From the NCBI GenBank assembly GCA_949987565.1, contig OX465107.1, positions 24,873,708 to 24,937,707 on the forward strand: DNA of 64,000 nucleotides, written 5' to 3'. How positions within the stretch are numbered: position 1 is the stretch's first letter; every line of letters begins with the position of its first letter. The position numbers and the translations under genes are program-made. Origin of the DNA: Luidia sarsii (lineage: Eukaryota > Echinodermata > Asteroidea > Paxillosida > Luidiidae). This document shows positions 12,075-22,493 of the stretch, one piece after another. The notes below the pieces were generated by a model. The model did not search any database. It saw only the letters and a list, made by a program, of their open reading frames with translations, and had not been told where the DNA came from.

Positions 12075-12480
12075 CAAAGACTAGTTGACTATTTGGGAAG
12101 GCCACCATCTAAGGGCTGGATAGCTCAGATGGGAGAGTGCTGGTGTGCCAAAGACTAGTTGACTATTAGGGAAGGCCACCATCTAAGGTCTGGATAACTC
12201 AGATGGTAAGAGCACTGGTGTGCCAAAGACTAGTTGACTATTAGGGAAGGCCACCATCTAAGGGCTGGATAGCTCAGATGGTAAGAGCACTGGTGTGCCA
12301 AAGACTAGTTGACTATTAGGGAAGGCCAACATCTAAGGGCTGGATAACAGAGCACTGGTGTGCCAAAGACTAGTTGACTGTTAGGGAAGGCCACCATCTA
12401 AGGGCTAGATAGCTGAGATGGAAGAGTGCTGGTACGTTAATCCAGAAGTCTCCGGTTCAAGTCCTGACCCAGTCAAAGGT
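12075..12480 (+). repeat. 75-bp tandem array of a tRNA-SINE A-box half
   Basis: Five units starting at 12075, 12149, 12224, 12299 and 12364 (74, 75, 75 and 65 bp apart). Each has CAAAGACTAGTTGACTAT, CCATCTAAGGGCTGGATAGC, TCAGATGG and a GCACTGGTGTGC end. Only the last unit continues into GGTTCAAGTCC, the B-box, and the SINE body. Thus the 5' half of a tRNA-derived SINE was amplified in tandem. Confidence 0.9.
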
Positions 12481-13824
12481 TTTTTGGCCAATTTTTCTCA
12501 GTTTTTTTTTCTTCACGACATTCAAGCCCTGGATGAGTGTGTCTGAGCAGTTCTTGTGATATCAGTGGTCTGCAGGCCCTGACATTCCTTGGCCAAAGAA
12601 TGAAGACAGGAAACAGCATCCCACCAGAGTCTTCTTCTTCACAAGAAAAATTTACGCAGATGCACACACACATCACGTGCAGAACATTTATCTTTCCTTC
12701 AATTTGTTTAAGTTGGGGGGATGAGGTTTGTTTCTCCCTCCGTTCATCCATTATGCTGAGAGAGATTCCCATTACGCGTAACTCTCCAAAATGGCAACAA
12801 ATGAGAATGAATGCCATCGCTTTCCAAACCTGTAGATACTGATAAATGTAGAGGAGGACTTAAAGCCCCTTCTTCAGTAACTTATTCAAGTGGAAGTAAA
12901 TACCTGTATCAGACATGCTGTGAGCCAATTAGCACTTGGAGGGCTGCCATTTTCATGAAAAGTGGAATTTGTCATTATTTCCAATGGTCATTTTAAAACA
13001 ACTTTTTGAGAAATTTTTTTTTACTGCCCACTATTGTTTGGATATAAATAGCCTTTTTTTGTTTCAATATGGCTACATGGTCCATTCGCAATTACCATTG
13101 ACTGTTTAGAGATTTACTCGCACTTTTCTGGTTTAAACGCACGGTGGTGCTTTTGAAAATTCTGCTCGGTGCATTTTACGATCCTCGAAACTGACACAGT
13201 TTGATGAAAAGAAGAGAGCCAGTTTTTCACGATTTTCTCGAGACACAGTTGACAAATTGAGCTGAAACTTTCACAGGTGTGTTATTTCATGCATATGCTG
13301 GATTAGACAAAGTATGGATGCATTTCTAAGACCTTTACTAATGGTGTGTAGGGCCTTTAACATTCTGCCTCTGCCCTGAAAACACCCCCACCAATGCCTA
13401 CGTGACAATCTAGTTACACAGTTGCAAGTTGGTGCACTTTTTCCCTCTAGCACTCTCACTATAAATCACCATTTAATGGGAATACGCCATCGCTTGTCAG
13501 TGAATCAACACAGCTCTCCCACCTATCATACCAAAATAAATCAGGGGAAAAAAAACGCTCCTGCTAATCACATCAAAATGCCACTGGTTGCTGCTAAAAG
13601 CAATCGGTGAATTAAGATGAAAGCACTGTGTCCAAACTTGTCCTCGATTTCTTTTCAAACTCAAACTCGATTTTCGTGCACCTTGATCATTTTTCCCAAA
13701 TGCATTTGGCACATTATTTATCATTTATGCTACATATCATTCTTTTCTTTCCACAAGAAAGATAATTCTACAGAAAGGGGAAGAGGATCTCATTTTTGTT
13801 TTGTTTTAAGAATCTAGAAAATGG

Positions 13825-14015
13825 CAAAAAAAACTTTGACTGGACCAGGACTTGAACCAAATCTTTTTTTTTTTTTCTTTTTTAATCAAAGCCCCAGTGC
13901 ACATTTGTCCAAGAGTATTTTTCCCACCATTTCTCAAAATAAAGTCATTTTTAGCCTAGCAGGACCTTTTTTTAAAGAAAGAGGTCTGCTAGGATTAAAA
14001 CATCAGGCCCTTTAC
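13825..14015 (-). mobile_element. truncated family B SINE pieces
   Basis: AAAACTTTGACTGGACCAGG and ACTTGAACC on plus give a reversed B-box side with the A-box replaced by a T tract. A TCTGCTAGGATTAAAACATC tail fragment follows at about 13983. Confidence 0.45.
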
Positions 14016-14264
14016 ATTTTTTTTTTCTCGGATATTTTAATAAGTCAGCGATTAGTTGACACCCTTTTGGATCACGTCAAATGAAAATTTCAGGAGTAAT
14101 TTGCAAAAATGTTGCAAACTGCTTACTGACACTGACTCAAACTGCAAATCTCCCTCGTAGGAATGGTGGCCATTTTTACAAATTTGGATGAAGATACCAA
14201 TGATTCCTCAGATACCTGACCCCTTCAAAATCTGGGTTTCTTTTTATAATTCACCTTAAAAGTA

Positions 14265-14375
14265 AAATTGCCTGGACAAGGGATTTGAACACGAGACCTC
14301 TGGGTAAATGTAGCAGTGTGCTAACCACCTAAGCTATCGAGCCCTTAGAAGATGGCCTTTCCAAATACTCCACAT
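14265..14375 (-). mobile_element. family B SINE head, reverse
   Basis: On plus: GGATTTGAACACGAGACCTC (B-box), then CTAACCACCTAAGCTATCGA (A-box), then GCCCTTAGAAGATGGCC. Single copy, not tandemly amplified. Confidence 0.65.
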
Positions 14376-14679
14376 CGCAAGGTCGTAATGCTGTGTCTGA
14401 CATACATAAATCAGTTTGGTATGCAGGCATGAATGGGTGCAGCATGACATCATCCTATATGCAGCTGTGCATCAAAGCTGGCTGAATTTCCTGGTTCTTT
14501 TGGATGAGGTTGAAACCTGAGAAGCACGAGGCAGTGCCAACCACCTGTGTGGAATCAAGTCTGTGACTCCTGTATGGTTAAAGAAACCATTTTTGTGTTT
14601 TAAGGGGGAGAGATTTATCTGAACAGTGCTTCTTTCTATTCCGTTCACTCTCATGCCCCCCTCCCCCCCCCAAAAAAAA

Positions 14680-15325
14680 GGGCAAAGAAAACATTGACTC
14701 TACCAGGACTTGAACCAGAGACCTCTGGTTTTGCGTACCAATGCTCTTACCATCTGAGCTATACAGCCGTTAGATGGTGGCCTTCCGAAATAGTCAAAGT
14801 TCTTTGGCACACCAGTGCTCTTCCATCTGAGCTATCCAGCCCTTAGATGGTGGCCTTCCCAAATAGTCAACTAGTCTTTGGCACACCAGTGCTCTTACCA
14901 TCTGAGCTATCCAGCCCTTAGATGGTGGCCTTCCCAAATAGTCAACTAGTCTTTGGTGTACCATCTGAGCTATCCAGCCCTTAGATGGTGGCCTTCCCAA
15001 ATAGTCAACTAGTCTTTGGCACACCAGTGCTCTTCCATCTGAGCTATCCAGCCCTTGGATGGTGGCCCTCCCAAATAGTCAACTAGTCTTTGGCACACCA
15101 GTGCTCTTCCATCTGAGCTATCCAGCCCTTAGATGGTGGCCTTCCCAAATAGTCAACTAGTCTTTGGCACACCGGCGCTCTTACCATCTGAGCTATCCAG
15201 CCCTTAGATGGTGGCCCTCCCAAATAGTCAACTAGTCTTTGGCACACCAGTGCTCTTCCATCTGAGCTATCCAGCCCTTAGATGGTGGCCCTCCCAAATA
15301 GTCAACTAGTCTTTGCCGGGGTGGG
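14680..15325 (-). repeat. 75-bp tandem array of a tRNA-SINE A-box half, reverse orientation
   Basis: About nine units read on plus as TCTTTGGCACACCAGTGCTC, CATCTGAGCTATCCAGCCC, TTAGATGGTGGCC and AAATAGTCAACTAG. The single B-box half (GGACTTGAACCAGAGACCTC) is at 14706-14725, at the left end. It is the same kind of amplification as at 12075-12480, in opposite orientation 2.2 kb away. One unit (near 14955) is shortened. Confidence 0.92.
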
Positions 15326-15396
15326 GCACCAGTCAAAAGCAATTCAATCTTTCACTGTCGTATATCTCTTGGGATCACATCCCCGCTTCCAATCAG

Positions 15397-15592
15397 ATGC
15401 AAACATCCAATGACTGTAAACTTGGCTCCAGCGGCTCAGGAATCACACAAAGGATGCAGCTTTTTAAATTTAAGTCAAACAAATAAACGGGGAAAAAAAT
15501 GCAAACACCCAATGGTTGTAAACTTGGCTCCAGCGGCCCAGGATCACACAGTGGATATACTTTCCAATTTAAGTCAAACAAATAAAGGACAA
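15397..15592. repeat. two-copy tandem repeat, about 100 bp
   Basis: GTAAACTTGGCTCCAGCGGC and TTTAAGTCAAACAAATAAA each occur twice. The preceding GGGATCACATCCCCG segment has relatives at about 8892 and 23668, so the unit probably comes from a dispersed element. Confidence 0.7.
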
Positions 15593-15599
15593 AACTGAC

Positions 15600-16799
15600 T
15601 GGGAACTGACAGGTTTTGTTTAGAAACTATTGCCATTAGCGCAGGGACAGCCCTATTACCTTCTCTCCACTGTAAATCATCGCGCTTTGGCTTTTTGTAG
15701 GGGGAGGCATGTGCAGCGATGGTAAATTAGATTATAAAAGCGGAGCCGGTTGTGAGTGAAGAAGATGGAGGAAAGAGGTCTTTGACCAAATCAGGGAAAG
15801 AGGAAGGGAGGATGGAGAGATGGATAAATGAATCTGGACGGATAAACCCACAAACATTCTCTTCCTCTCTCTCTCTCCTCTACTCTTATTGTTAAGTCAA
15901 TTATGTACAAGCATCAGCGAAGTACGGTACACTACTCCCTTCCTCTAGTACCCACAAATGTGCTTTATCCAAGAACCTAAGCCTACATAGGCATGACAAA
16001 TTGATGAAGATTCTTACAGACGTTTCTCTTCTGTCTAATTGCATCAAGTTAGTTCTATATTAACTGCCATCAATGAAGACGGGTGCAATACTCATTCCTC
16101 CTAGTAACACCACATGTACTGCACCCCAAAAGCTAATTTCCCCGGGGCTTGCCTCGGCACTAAACAAAAATCTCATCTGAGCAAAGACAGCCTCCATAAA
16201 TGCTAGAGGCGTCAAGAAAGCTGTGTTAGTCTTACTACAGTGTAAATGAATGATAACTAATGGGTAGACCTCAAAGGCCAATCAGTTAGGAACGGTGCAC
16301 GTATGAAAGAATTCGTAGCAACAGCTACTTTATCGTTGCATCTGATGTAAGCAGTGGTCGCTACTAAAGCTTGATGCACACTCTTTCCAACTGGTCTGTC
16401 GTTAATTAATTAAACAGTGTTAGAACTGAACTCAAAAGTCTGAAAAGTGGGGAACTTGAAACCCAAGAAACCATATTGAGATAGAATGCAACTTAATAAG
16501 CAGAGGAAAAGCCCCCAAGATACCAGAGATATGGCCACAGAAAGAGAGAGAGCAAGTGAAGAGCAGATGAGATGTTTTTGATGGTTGATGAGTTTGGCAT
16601 GGCTGTAATGACGGCTGTTAGAAATTCAGATACCCATTATGACCACAAAAACAAATCAGAATGCCATTTTATTTCCTCAGCCAAAATGCCAGGAAGAGCC
16701 AACAAAGCGAGTTAGCAGGATTAATGTTGTGAATGAAATACATGACCGAATCACCCCTGAAAAGAGCCAGACACTCTGCAATGTTGAGCATTGTATTAC
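15600..16799. other. ICA1 intron interior, no gene
   Basis: Short CT runs near 15864-15880. Nothing else was recognised. Confidence 0.5.
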
Positions 16800-16883
16800 A
16801 CTTTCAAAGTCTTCCTCCCATTCAGGAACAATGTCTTTGGCTCCTGTCAGCTGGGCTAGCTGTTTGCTCGTCTCAGACAACTC
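16800..16883 (-). CDS. ICA1: ICA1 cassette exon 8, a diverged duplicate of exon 9
   Basis: This 84-nt exon is phase 0 at both ends (28 codons; acceptor CCTGCAG, donor AGT/GTAATA), so it can be kept or skipped without shifting the frame. It encodes ELSETSKQLAQLTGAKDIVP and ends in an acidic E-W-E-E-D-F-E-S. Exon 9 starts D-L-T-E-T-S-K-K-L-A-E-K-T and also ends in W-E-E-D-D-E-E, so the two look like tandem duplicates. Either fits directly after the ...Y-E-F-N-M-L-K end of exon 7, where human ICA1 has S-L-Q-D-P-M-K-K-L. The donor is suboptimal, which suits an alternative exon. Exon 8 cannot replace exon 9, because joining exon 8 to exon 10 breaks the frame. Confidence 0.75.
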
Positions 16884-17669
16884 CTGCAGGTTTGCAAAAA
16901 ACGGAACGGCACCGATAGAAAACAACAACAAAACAAAACCAACAGATAAACACATAGGGGGAGGAGAGAGTGGTCGGGACAACAAACAAACACACTGTGG
17001 CATTTTTTTAAAATCTTTTTTAAAGGGGGCTTGGCCAATCGCAGTGGCAGGAATTGGTAAGGTGCCCAGTGCAGGAGGAGAGATAAAAGGGCCGTTTCTG
17101 CTGTCCCAAATAAACACAATGATTTGAATCACGATTCAAACTCTACTTTTTGTGTGTGAAACACAGTAAATGTGATTATTAGTGTGATTTGAATCGTGGT
17201 TCGGACTCCTCTATTGCTAGTGAGACTTTTCACAATAATCACGTTTATTTGCGATGCGATGTGTGTGGGAATGCACCGCTGAATCGCATCATTTGTTTAA
17301 TCCCACAATGCACTGCTCACACTCAAGGACACACCCACCATTTGACCACAACTGCTAACCACAATCGACTCGCGATTTTTGGTCTGTGTGAACGCGAGCC
17401 CCCCACCCCCCCCCCCCCAAAAAAAATGCGAAAAGTGATTCAGATAGTGAATATTTGGACAGTGGAAACGGCCTTTGTACTAACCATTGGTGCTGACTCC
17501 ACATGAAACTGGAAATGAGGCAAGCATGTCTCGGGAATAAATCTTAAAGCAGAAGTCTTTGTTTCATACATGTATAGATTTGTAGTAGTAGTGAGGTTGA
17601 ATTGAGTCGCTACTAATAAGGATGTGCATCATTAGGGCTTAGGGTGTTTTTGGTTTCTATTCATAGGCA

Positions 17670-18925
17670 CAGCACAGGGGCCGAGTGGTCTTGTGCCCAC
17701 TACTTGTTGAGCTACAGATTGTGGGTTTGGGTTCAAGTCCAGCCACTGGTACAGATTGTGGGTTTGGGTTCAAGTCCAGCCACTGGTACAGATAGTGGGT
17801 TTGGGTTCAAGTCCAGCCACGGGTACAGATAGTGGGTTTGGGTTCAAGTCCAGCCACTGGTACAGATAGTGGGTTTGGGTTCAAGTCCAGCCACTGGTAC
17901 AGATTGTGGGTTTGGGTTCAAGTCCAGCCACTGCTACAGATAGTGGGTTTGGGTTCAAGTGCAGCCACTGGTACAGATAGTGGGTTTGGGTTCAAGTCCA
18001 GCCACTGCTACAGATAGTGGGTTTGGGTTCAAGTCCAGCCACTGCTACAGATAGTGGGTTTGGGTTCAAGTCCAGCCACTGGTACAGATAGTGGGTTTGG
18101 GTTCAAGTCCAGCCACTGGTACAGATAGTGGGTTTGGGTTCAAGTCCAGCCACTGGTACAGATAGTGGGTTTGGGTTCAAGTCCAGCCACTGGTACAGAT
18201 AGTGGGTTTGGGTTCAAGTCCAGCCACTGGTACAGATAGTGGGTTTGGGTTCAAGTCCAGCCACTGGTACAGATAGTGGGTTTGGGTTCAAGTCCAGCCA
18301 CTGGTACAGATAGTGGGTTTGGGTTCAAGTCCAGCCACTGGTACAGATAGTGGGTTTGGGTTCAAGTCCAGCCACTGGTACAGATAGTGGGTTTGGGTTC
18401 AAGTCCAGCCACTGGTACAGATAGTGGGTTTGGGTTCAAGTCCAGCCACTGCTACAGATAGTGGGTTTGGGTTCAAGTCCAGCCACTGCTACAGATAGTG
18501 GGTTTGGGTTCAAGTCCAGCCACTGGTACAGATAGTGGGTTTGGGTTCAAGTCCAGCCACTGGTACAGATAGTGGGTTTGGGTTCAAGTCCAGCCACTGG
18601 TACAGATAGTGGGTTTGGGTTCAAGTCCAGCCACTGGTACAGATAGTGGGTTTGGGTTCAAGTCCAGCCACTGGTACAGATAGTGGGTTTGGGTTCAAGT
18701 CCAGCCACTGGTACAGATAGTGGGTTTGGGTTCAAGTCCAGCCACTGGTACAGATAGTGGGTTTGGGTTCAAGTCCAGCCACTGGTACAGATAGTGGGTT
18801 TGGGTTCAAGTCCAGCCACTGGTACAGATAGTGGGTTTGGGTTCAAGTCCAGCCACAGGGGCTTGTGGTGCTTGCATCCTTGGGCCAAGATGATTTATCT
18901 TGAATTGCCTCAGTCAATCAGTCTC
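17670..18925 (+). mobile_element. tRNA-derived SINE whose B-box was expanded into a 37-bp array
   Basis: The left flank GGGGCCGAGTGGTCTTGTGC is a tRNA A-box-like segment. The right flank GGGGCTTGTGGTGCTTGCAT and CCTTGGGCCAAGATGATTTA is a SINE-like body. Between them lies the array at 17714-18856, so the array sits inside one SINE copy at the T-arm position. Confidence 0.7.
17714..18856 (+). repeat. 37-bp minisatellite made of tRNA B-boxes, 31 units
   Basis: Thirty-one units of exactly 37 bp: ACAGATAGTGGGTTTGGG followed by TTCAAGTCCAGCCACTGGT. GGTTCAAGTCC is a good RNA polymerase III B-box. Units differ only at a few sites (GATT or GATA, CTGGT or CTGCT). No indel interrupts the period. Confidence 0.97.
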
Positions 18926-19800
18926 CATCCCAGGAGTGGATAGGTTAACCAGCCACGGCAGAGATGCCTTTGCGCTTTTGACAAACGAGCTGGTAATGAA
19001 CTCCTATAGGGCAGCTAGGGGCTGTATTTTCCTGGAGGTAGATTCAGCGGTGATTCATTGGCCCAATAAATCAAGTACCAATTGGAGTGGAAGGGTAAAG
19101 TACAGTATGTTCACTATATCTAAATAGTAGCTGTGGTAGTTGTATTTGCTGTTGGTGATGGTGGAGTTTGCCTATCATACAGTAGGTCTACTATAGGTCC
19201 ATTATCAGATTGGACTCCTGTTGGACCTCATTATTACATAGAGTCAGCACCAGAGGTTTCTACATGGATATCTTTCAACAAAATGCCAATCTTACATGTA
19301 AAACAAACATGGTTTGATGTGCACGTGAAGTAGTACAATGTACAGTACTCACTATTCTACAACACTGAACTGCACTATCTCTTCACTTATTACATAAGTC
19401 AGATGAGTAAGAGTAGACTTGGTAGATATTCACACACGTGTGTGCGTGTCACTTTTTGTCAGCGCACATACTGTTCAGATACTACACTCCATACAAACAC
19501 AACACAGTACCTGTACATGTACTGTACAGTACGTCAAAACAAACATCAATATACGTGTACTTGTACATAGACTGAGAACAGACTGGATGGAGAAAGGCAT
19601 CTTGAATCTGCTATTCATAAAGGGCTAACATTTGTACATCAACATATACAGCGACTGGTGTTGGGTACACAGACAGAATTCCCCAATCAGTGAGCATCGT
19701 GAGCAAGGTGGATGTCTCTAGATCTCCTTCTCTCAGACCCTCTCCTAGTCCCTGTCTCTCTCCTGACCCGAACTCTCTGCCCCTCCCTGTCTCAGCCCTG
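18926..19800. other. ICA1 intron interior, no gene
   Basis: No recognised element; a few TGTACATGTAC motifs near 19514-19530. Confidence 0.45.
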
Positions 19801-19805
19801 TCCTT

Positions 19806-20025
19806 CAACCTCCCCTCCCTCTCCCCTCTCTCTGTCCCTCTCCCATTCCCTGTTCTCCTCCCTTTCTCCCCTCTCTCTGTCCCTCTCCCATTCCCTGTTC
19901 TCCTCCCTTTCTCCCCTCTCTCTCTGTCCCTCTCCCATTCCCTGTTCTCCTCCCTTTCTCCCCTCTCTCTCTGTCCCTCTCCCATTCTCTGTTCTCCTCC
20001 CACTCTCTCTCCGTCTCTCTCCCAT
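19806..20025. repeat. CT-rich minisatellite, about 46-48 bp
   Basis: About four units containing CCCATTCCCTGTTCTCCTCC and CTCTCTCTGTCCCTCTC. It lies on the donor side of ICA1 exon 7. Confidence 0.85.
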
Positions 20026-20153
20026 TCCCATCCAATGTCCCTCTTGCTCTCCTCCCATCCACTCCCCTATCAGGCTGGGTCTTCTCCTCCTTCCTCCCAC
20101 TGCCCTGCCTCCCCCTCCCTCCATCTTTGCCTAAGCACGGTGTGAGTTGGTAC

Positions 20154-20378
20154 CTTGAGCATGTTGAACTCGTAGTGCTGGTAGCCACGGAAGCCTTCTT
20201 GGACGGCGGACATGGTGCGGGAGGTCTTCTCCCAGTAGTGGAGCAGGGTGTTCTGGTAGGCGGCCAGGGTATGCGAGAACAGGTTGCACCGACTGGCCCC
20301 AAGCAGGTCAATCTTCTGGCACACATCGTTCTTGAGCTTGTCAAATCGTTGCTTGGTAATCCTGACTTGGGCTTGGAC
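20154..20378 (-). CDS. ICA1: ICA1 coding exon 7, C-terminal part of the AH domain
   Basis: The exon has 225 nt (75 codons), phase 0 at both ends. The acceptor CGTTCCTCAG is preceded by about 400 bp of TCTCCC repeats on the sense strand; the donor is AAG/GTACCA. It encodes V-Q-A-Q-V-R, then [25 protein letters not shown] and [13 protein letters not shown]. Human ICA1 has [15 protein letters not shown] and H-F-W-E-K-T-S-H-T-M. It ends the AH domain, at residue about 287. Confidence 0.97.
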
Positions 20379-20398
20379 CTGAGGAACGGGGGATAGGA

Positions 20399-20800
20399 GT
20401 GGGAGAGGGGGAGGGAGAGGGAGAGGGAGAGGGAGAGGGAGAGGGAGAGGGAGAGGGAGAGGGAGAGGGAGAGGGAGAGGGAGAGGGAGAGGGAGAGGGG
20501 GAGGGAGAGGGAGAGGGAGAGGGAGAGGGAGAGGGAGAGGGAGAGGGAGAGGGAGAGGGAGAGGGAGAGGGACAGGGAGTGGGACAGGGAGAGGGAGAGG
20601 GAGAGGGACAGGGAGAGGGACAGGGACAGGGAGAGGGAGAGGGAGAGGGAGAGGGAGAGGGAGAGGGAGAGGGAGATGGAGAGGGAGAGGGAGAGGGAGA
20701 GGGAGAGGGAGAGGGAGAGGGAGAGGGAGAGGGAGAGGGAGAGGGAGAGGGAGAGGGAGAGGGACAGGGAGTGGGACAGGGAGAGGGACAGGGAGCAGGA
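20399..20800. repeat. GGGAGA hexanucleotide array
   Basis: About 65 hexamers of GGGAGA on plus with scattered GGGACA and GGGAGT variants. It starts 20 bp past the acceptor of ICA1 exon 7 and gives that intron a 400-base pyrimidine tract on the sense strand. Confidence 0.97.
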
Positions 20801-22180
20801 GAGGTAAAGATTGAAAATAATTGTACATGTACCCATACGTTAATAGAGAAAAAATGGCTGATGGGGACAACATTCTGCTAAGGTTATCAGATGGTGTATA
20901 ACCCAGTGGGTGGCATTAGGGCACACCCCGTACATGGTACACAAAAACGTACATGCGCAAGTTCACATACATTGTACCCATACAAAGTACCGGTGTACAC
21001 ATGTACCGGTATATGCACATGTATGTGTGTATGTACTTTGAGGGGGGTGGGGTTTGGGGAAGAGAAAATAAGTTCATCTATAGAGAGAATGAAAACAAAC
21101 TCCTTTCCAAAAGTGTGCAGGGTAGTGGACTTTAGAGGTACGCTGTACACGTACATGTAATTGGGTGTAGGTGGGCTGAGTATGTGATGACCTACACCAA
21201 TGACCATTACCACAGCCAAACAAGACTACATACATGAACATTTACATGTACATGTACATGTATATGAAAGCACAGCCATGGCGAAAGACAAGATGTAATC
21301 ACCATCATATCATATTAGTGCACCCCTCTCCCCTAAAGAAAATGGAACCGCCCAACCGCCTTTTGCAATACAATTTCAGACTCAAACAAACCCCAAATCT
21401 GAGAAAAAAAATTGGTGGCCATGACCAATTCCAATCCTTGCAGAACCTTTCACAGGGCTTGATTTCCCTTCCAGGACGGTCTTACTATATGTATGCACTA
21501 GCAATGAAACATCAGGTCCTAATGCATCCGAGAAGTTGGACCAATACATGCATGACAGGCAGATTAATACCGAATTGCACACGAATCCAGCCGTGCATTG
21601 CAGTGGTATCACACTATCCAGTTAATGATCTAGCAATGGAAGTTACATTGTACAAAAGGGAAAGCTTAATGAATTTGTTCTTTCTGTCCCCACTCTCGTT
21701 TCCAGTGTCCCAAGTAATTATCTGATGGGCTTCGTTCCCGGCGTGTTTGTCCAACTCCCCATTACTCCATGTGCCAAGGGCTCTCCAGTCCCCAGACTGA
21801 AAAAAAAGTGTCCAGAGTCCAGATTCCCGACTCCAGACAGGGAACTGCCTAATATTTGCACTCCAACCCACCCCCCTCCCCCTCCTCACCCCCTTCCATG
21901 TTTGCGCACGCAATCTCATTTCTAAATAATAAAACAAACTCCACTTAAGTGGGATGCCCTGAAGCTATGGGTGGCTAGGGTTAGACACTCAGACTCTTGT
22001 TTGCACCCGATATGAAAACAAAGAGGGTGCATGATCCTGACAGGTTTATTCAATACCGGTAAGCAATGGATTACTAAGTGCAATTTTTTTTTCAAAATTT
22101 CTTTTTTCGTTTTTTTTTTTTATTTTTTAAAATAGGCTAGCGTAGACAATTTGACTAGACCAGCACATGAACCCGAGACC

Positions 22181-22493
22181 AGGGTTTCCCCGGCATATTA
22201 AACTGTGAGGTGACCCACCTTATGCTTTTGATGGACCGTCTCGGGTAATTGTCTCCAAAACTTGCCACCTCGGGGGTCAGTATCACGCTTCAAAACAGGC
22301 ACACAAATACAATCCTTGCTCATGGCTGTAGGATTCTACATGGACACGCACACAAGTGCTATAGACTCATTCCTTATACAATCTGTGACCCATGGAACCT
22401 CAACATAGAACCGGAAATCCACAATGTAACAAACTCATTTATTCAGCATTTCATTGGTTGCCACCTCGGATTTTCCAGGGAAACCCTGCCTGA
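22181..22493. mobile_element. possible MITE with CAGGGTTTCCC ends
   Basis: CCAGGGTTTCCCCGG on the left pairs with CCAGGGAAACCCTG on the right, and GAGGTGAC pairs imperfectly with CCACCTC further inside. About 310 bp without coding sequence. It interrupts a family B SINE head whose B-box side is at about 22148-22180. Confidence 0.45.

Noticed and set aside
17714..18856. CRISPR array
   Set aside because: Direct repeats of 37 bp have no unique spacers, and the genome is animal; it is a minisatellite.
19805..20881. long frames of Leu-Ser, Leu-Pro or Gly-Glu repeats
   Set aside because: Translations of the GGGAGA array in different frames. Only the part at 20154-20378 is a real (ICA1) exon.
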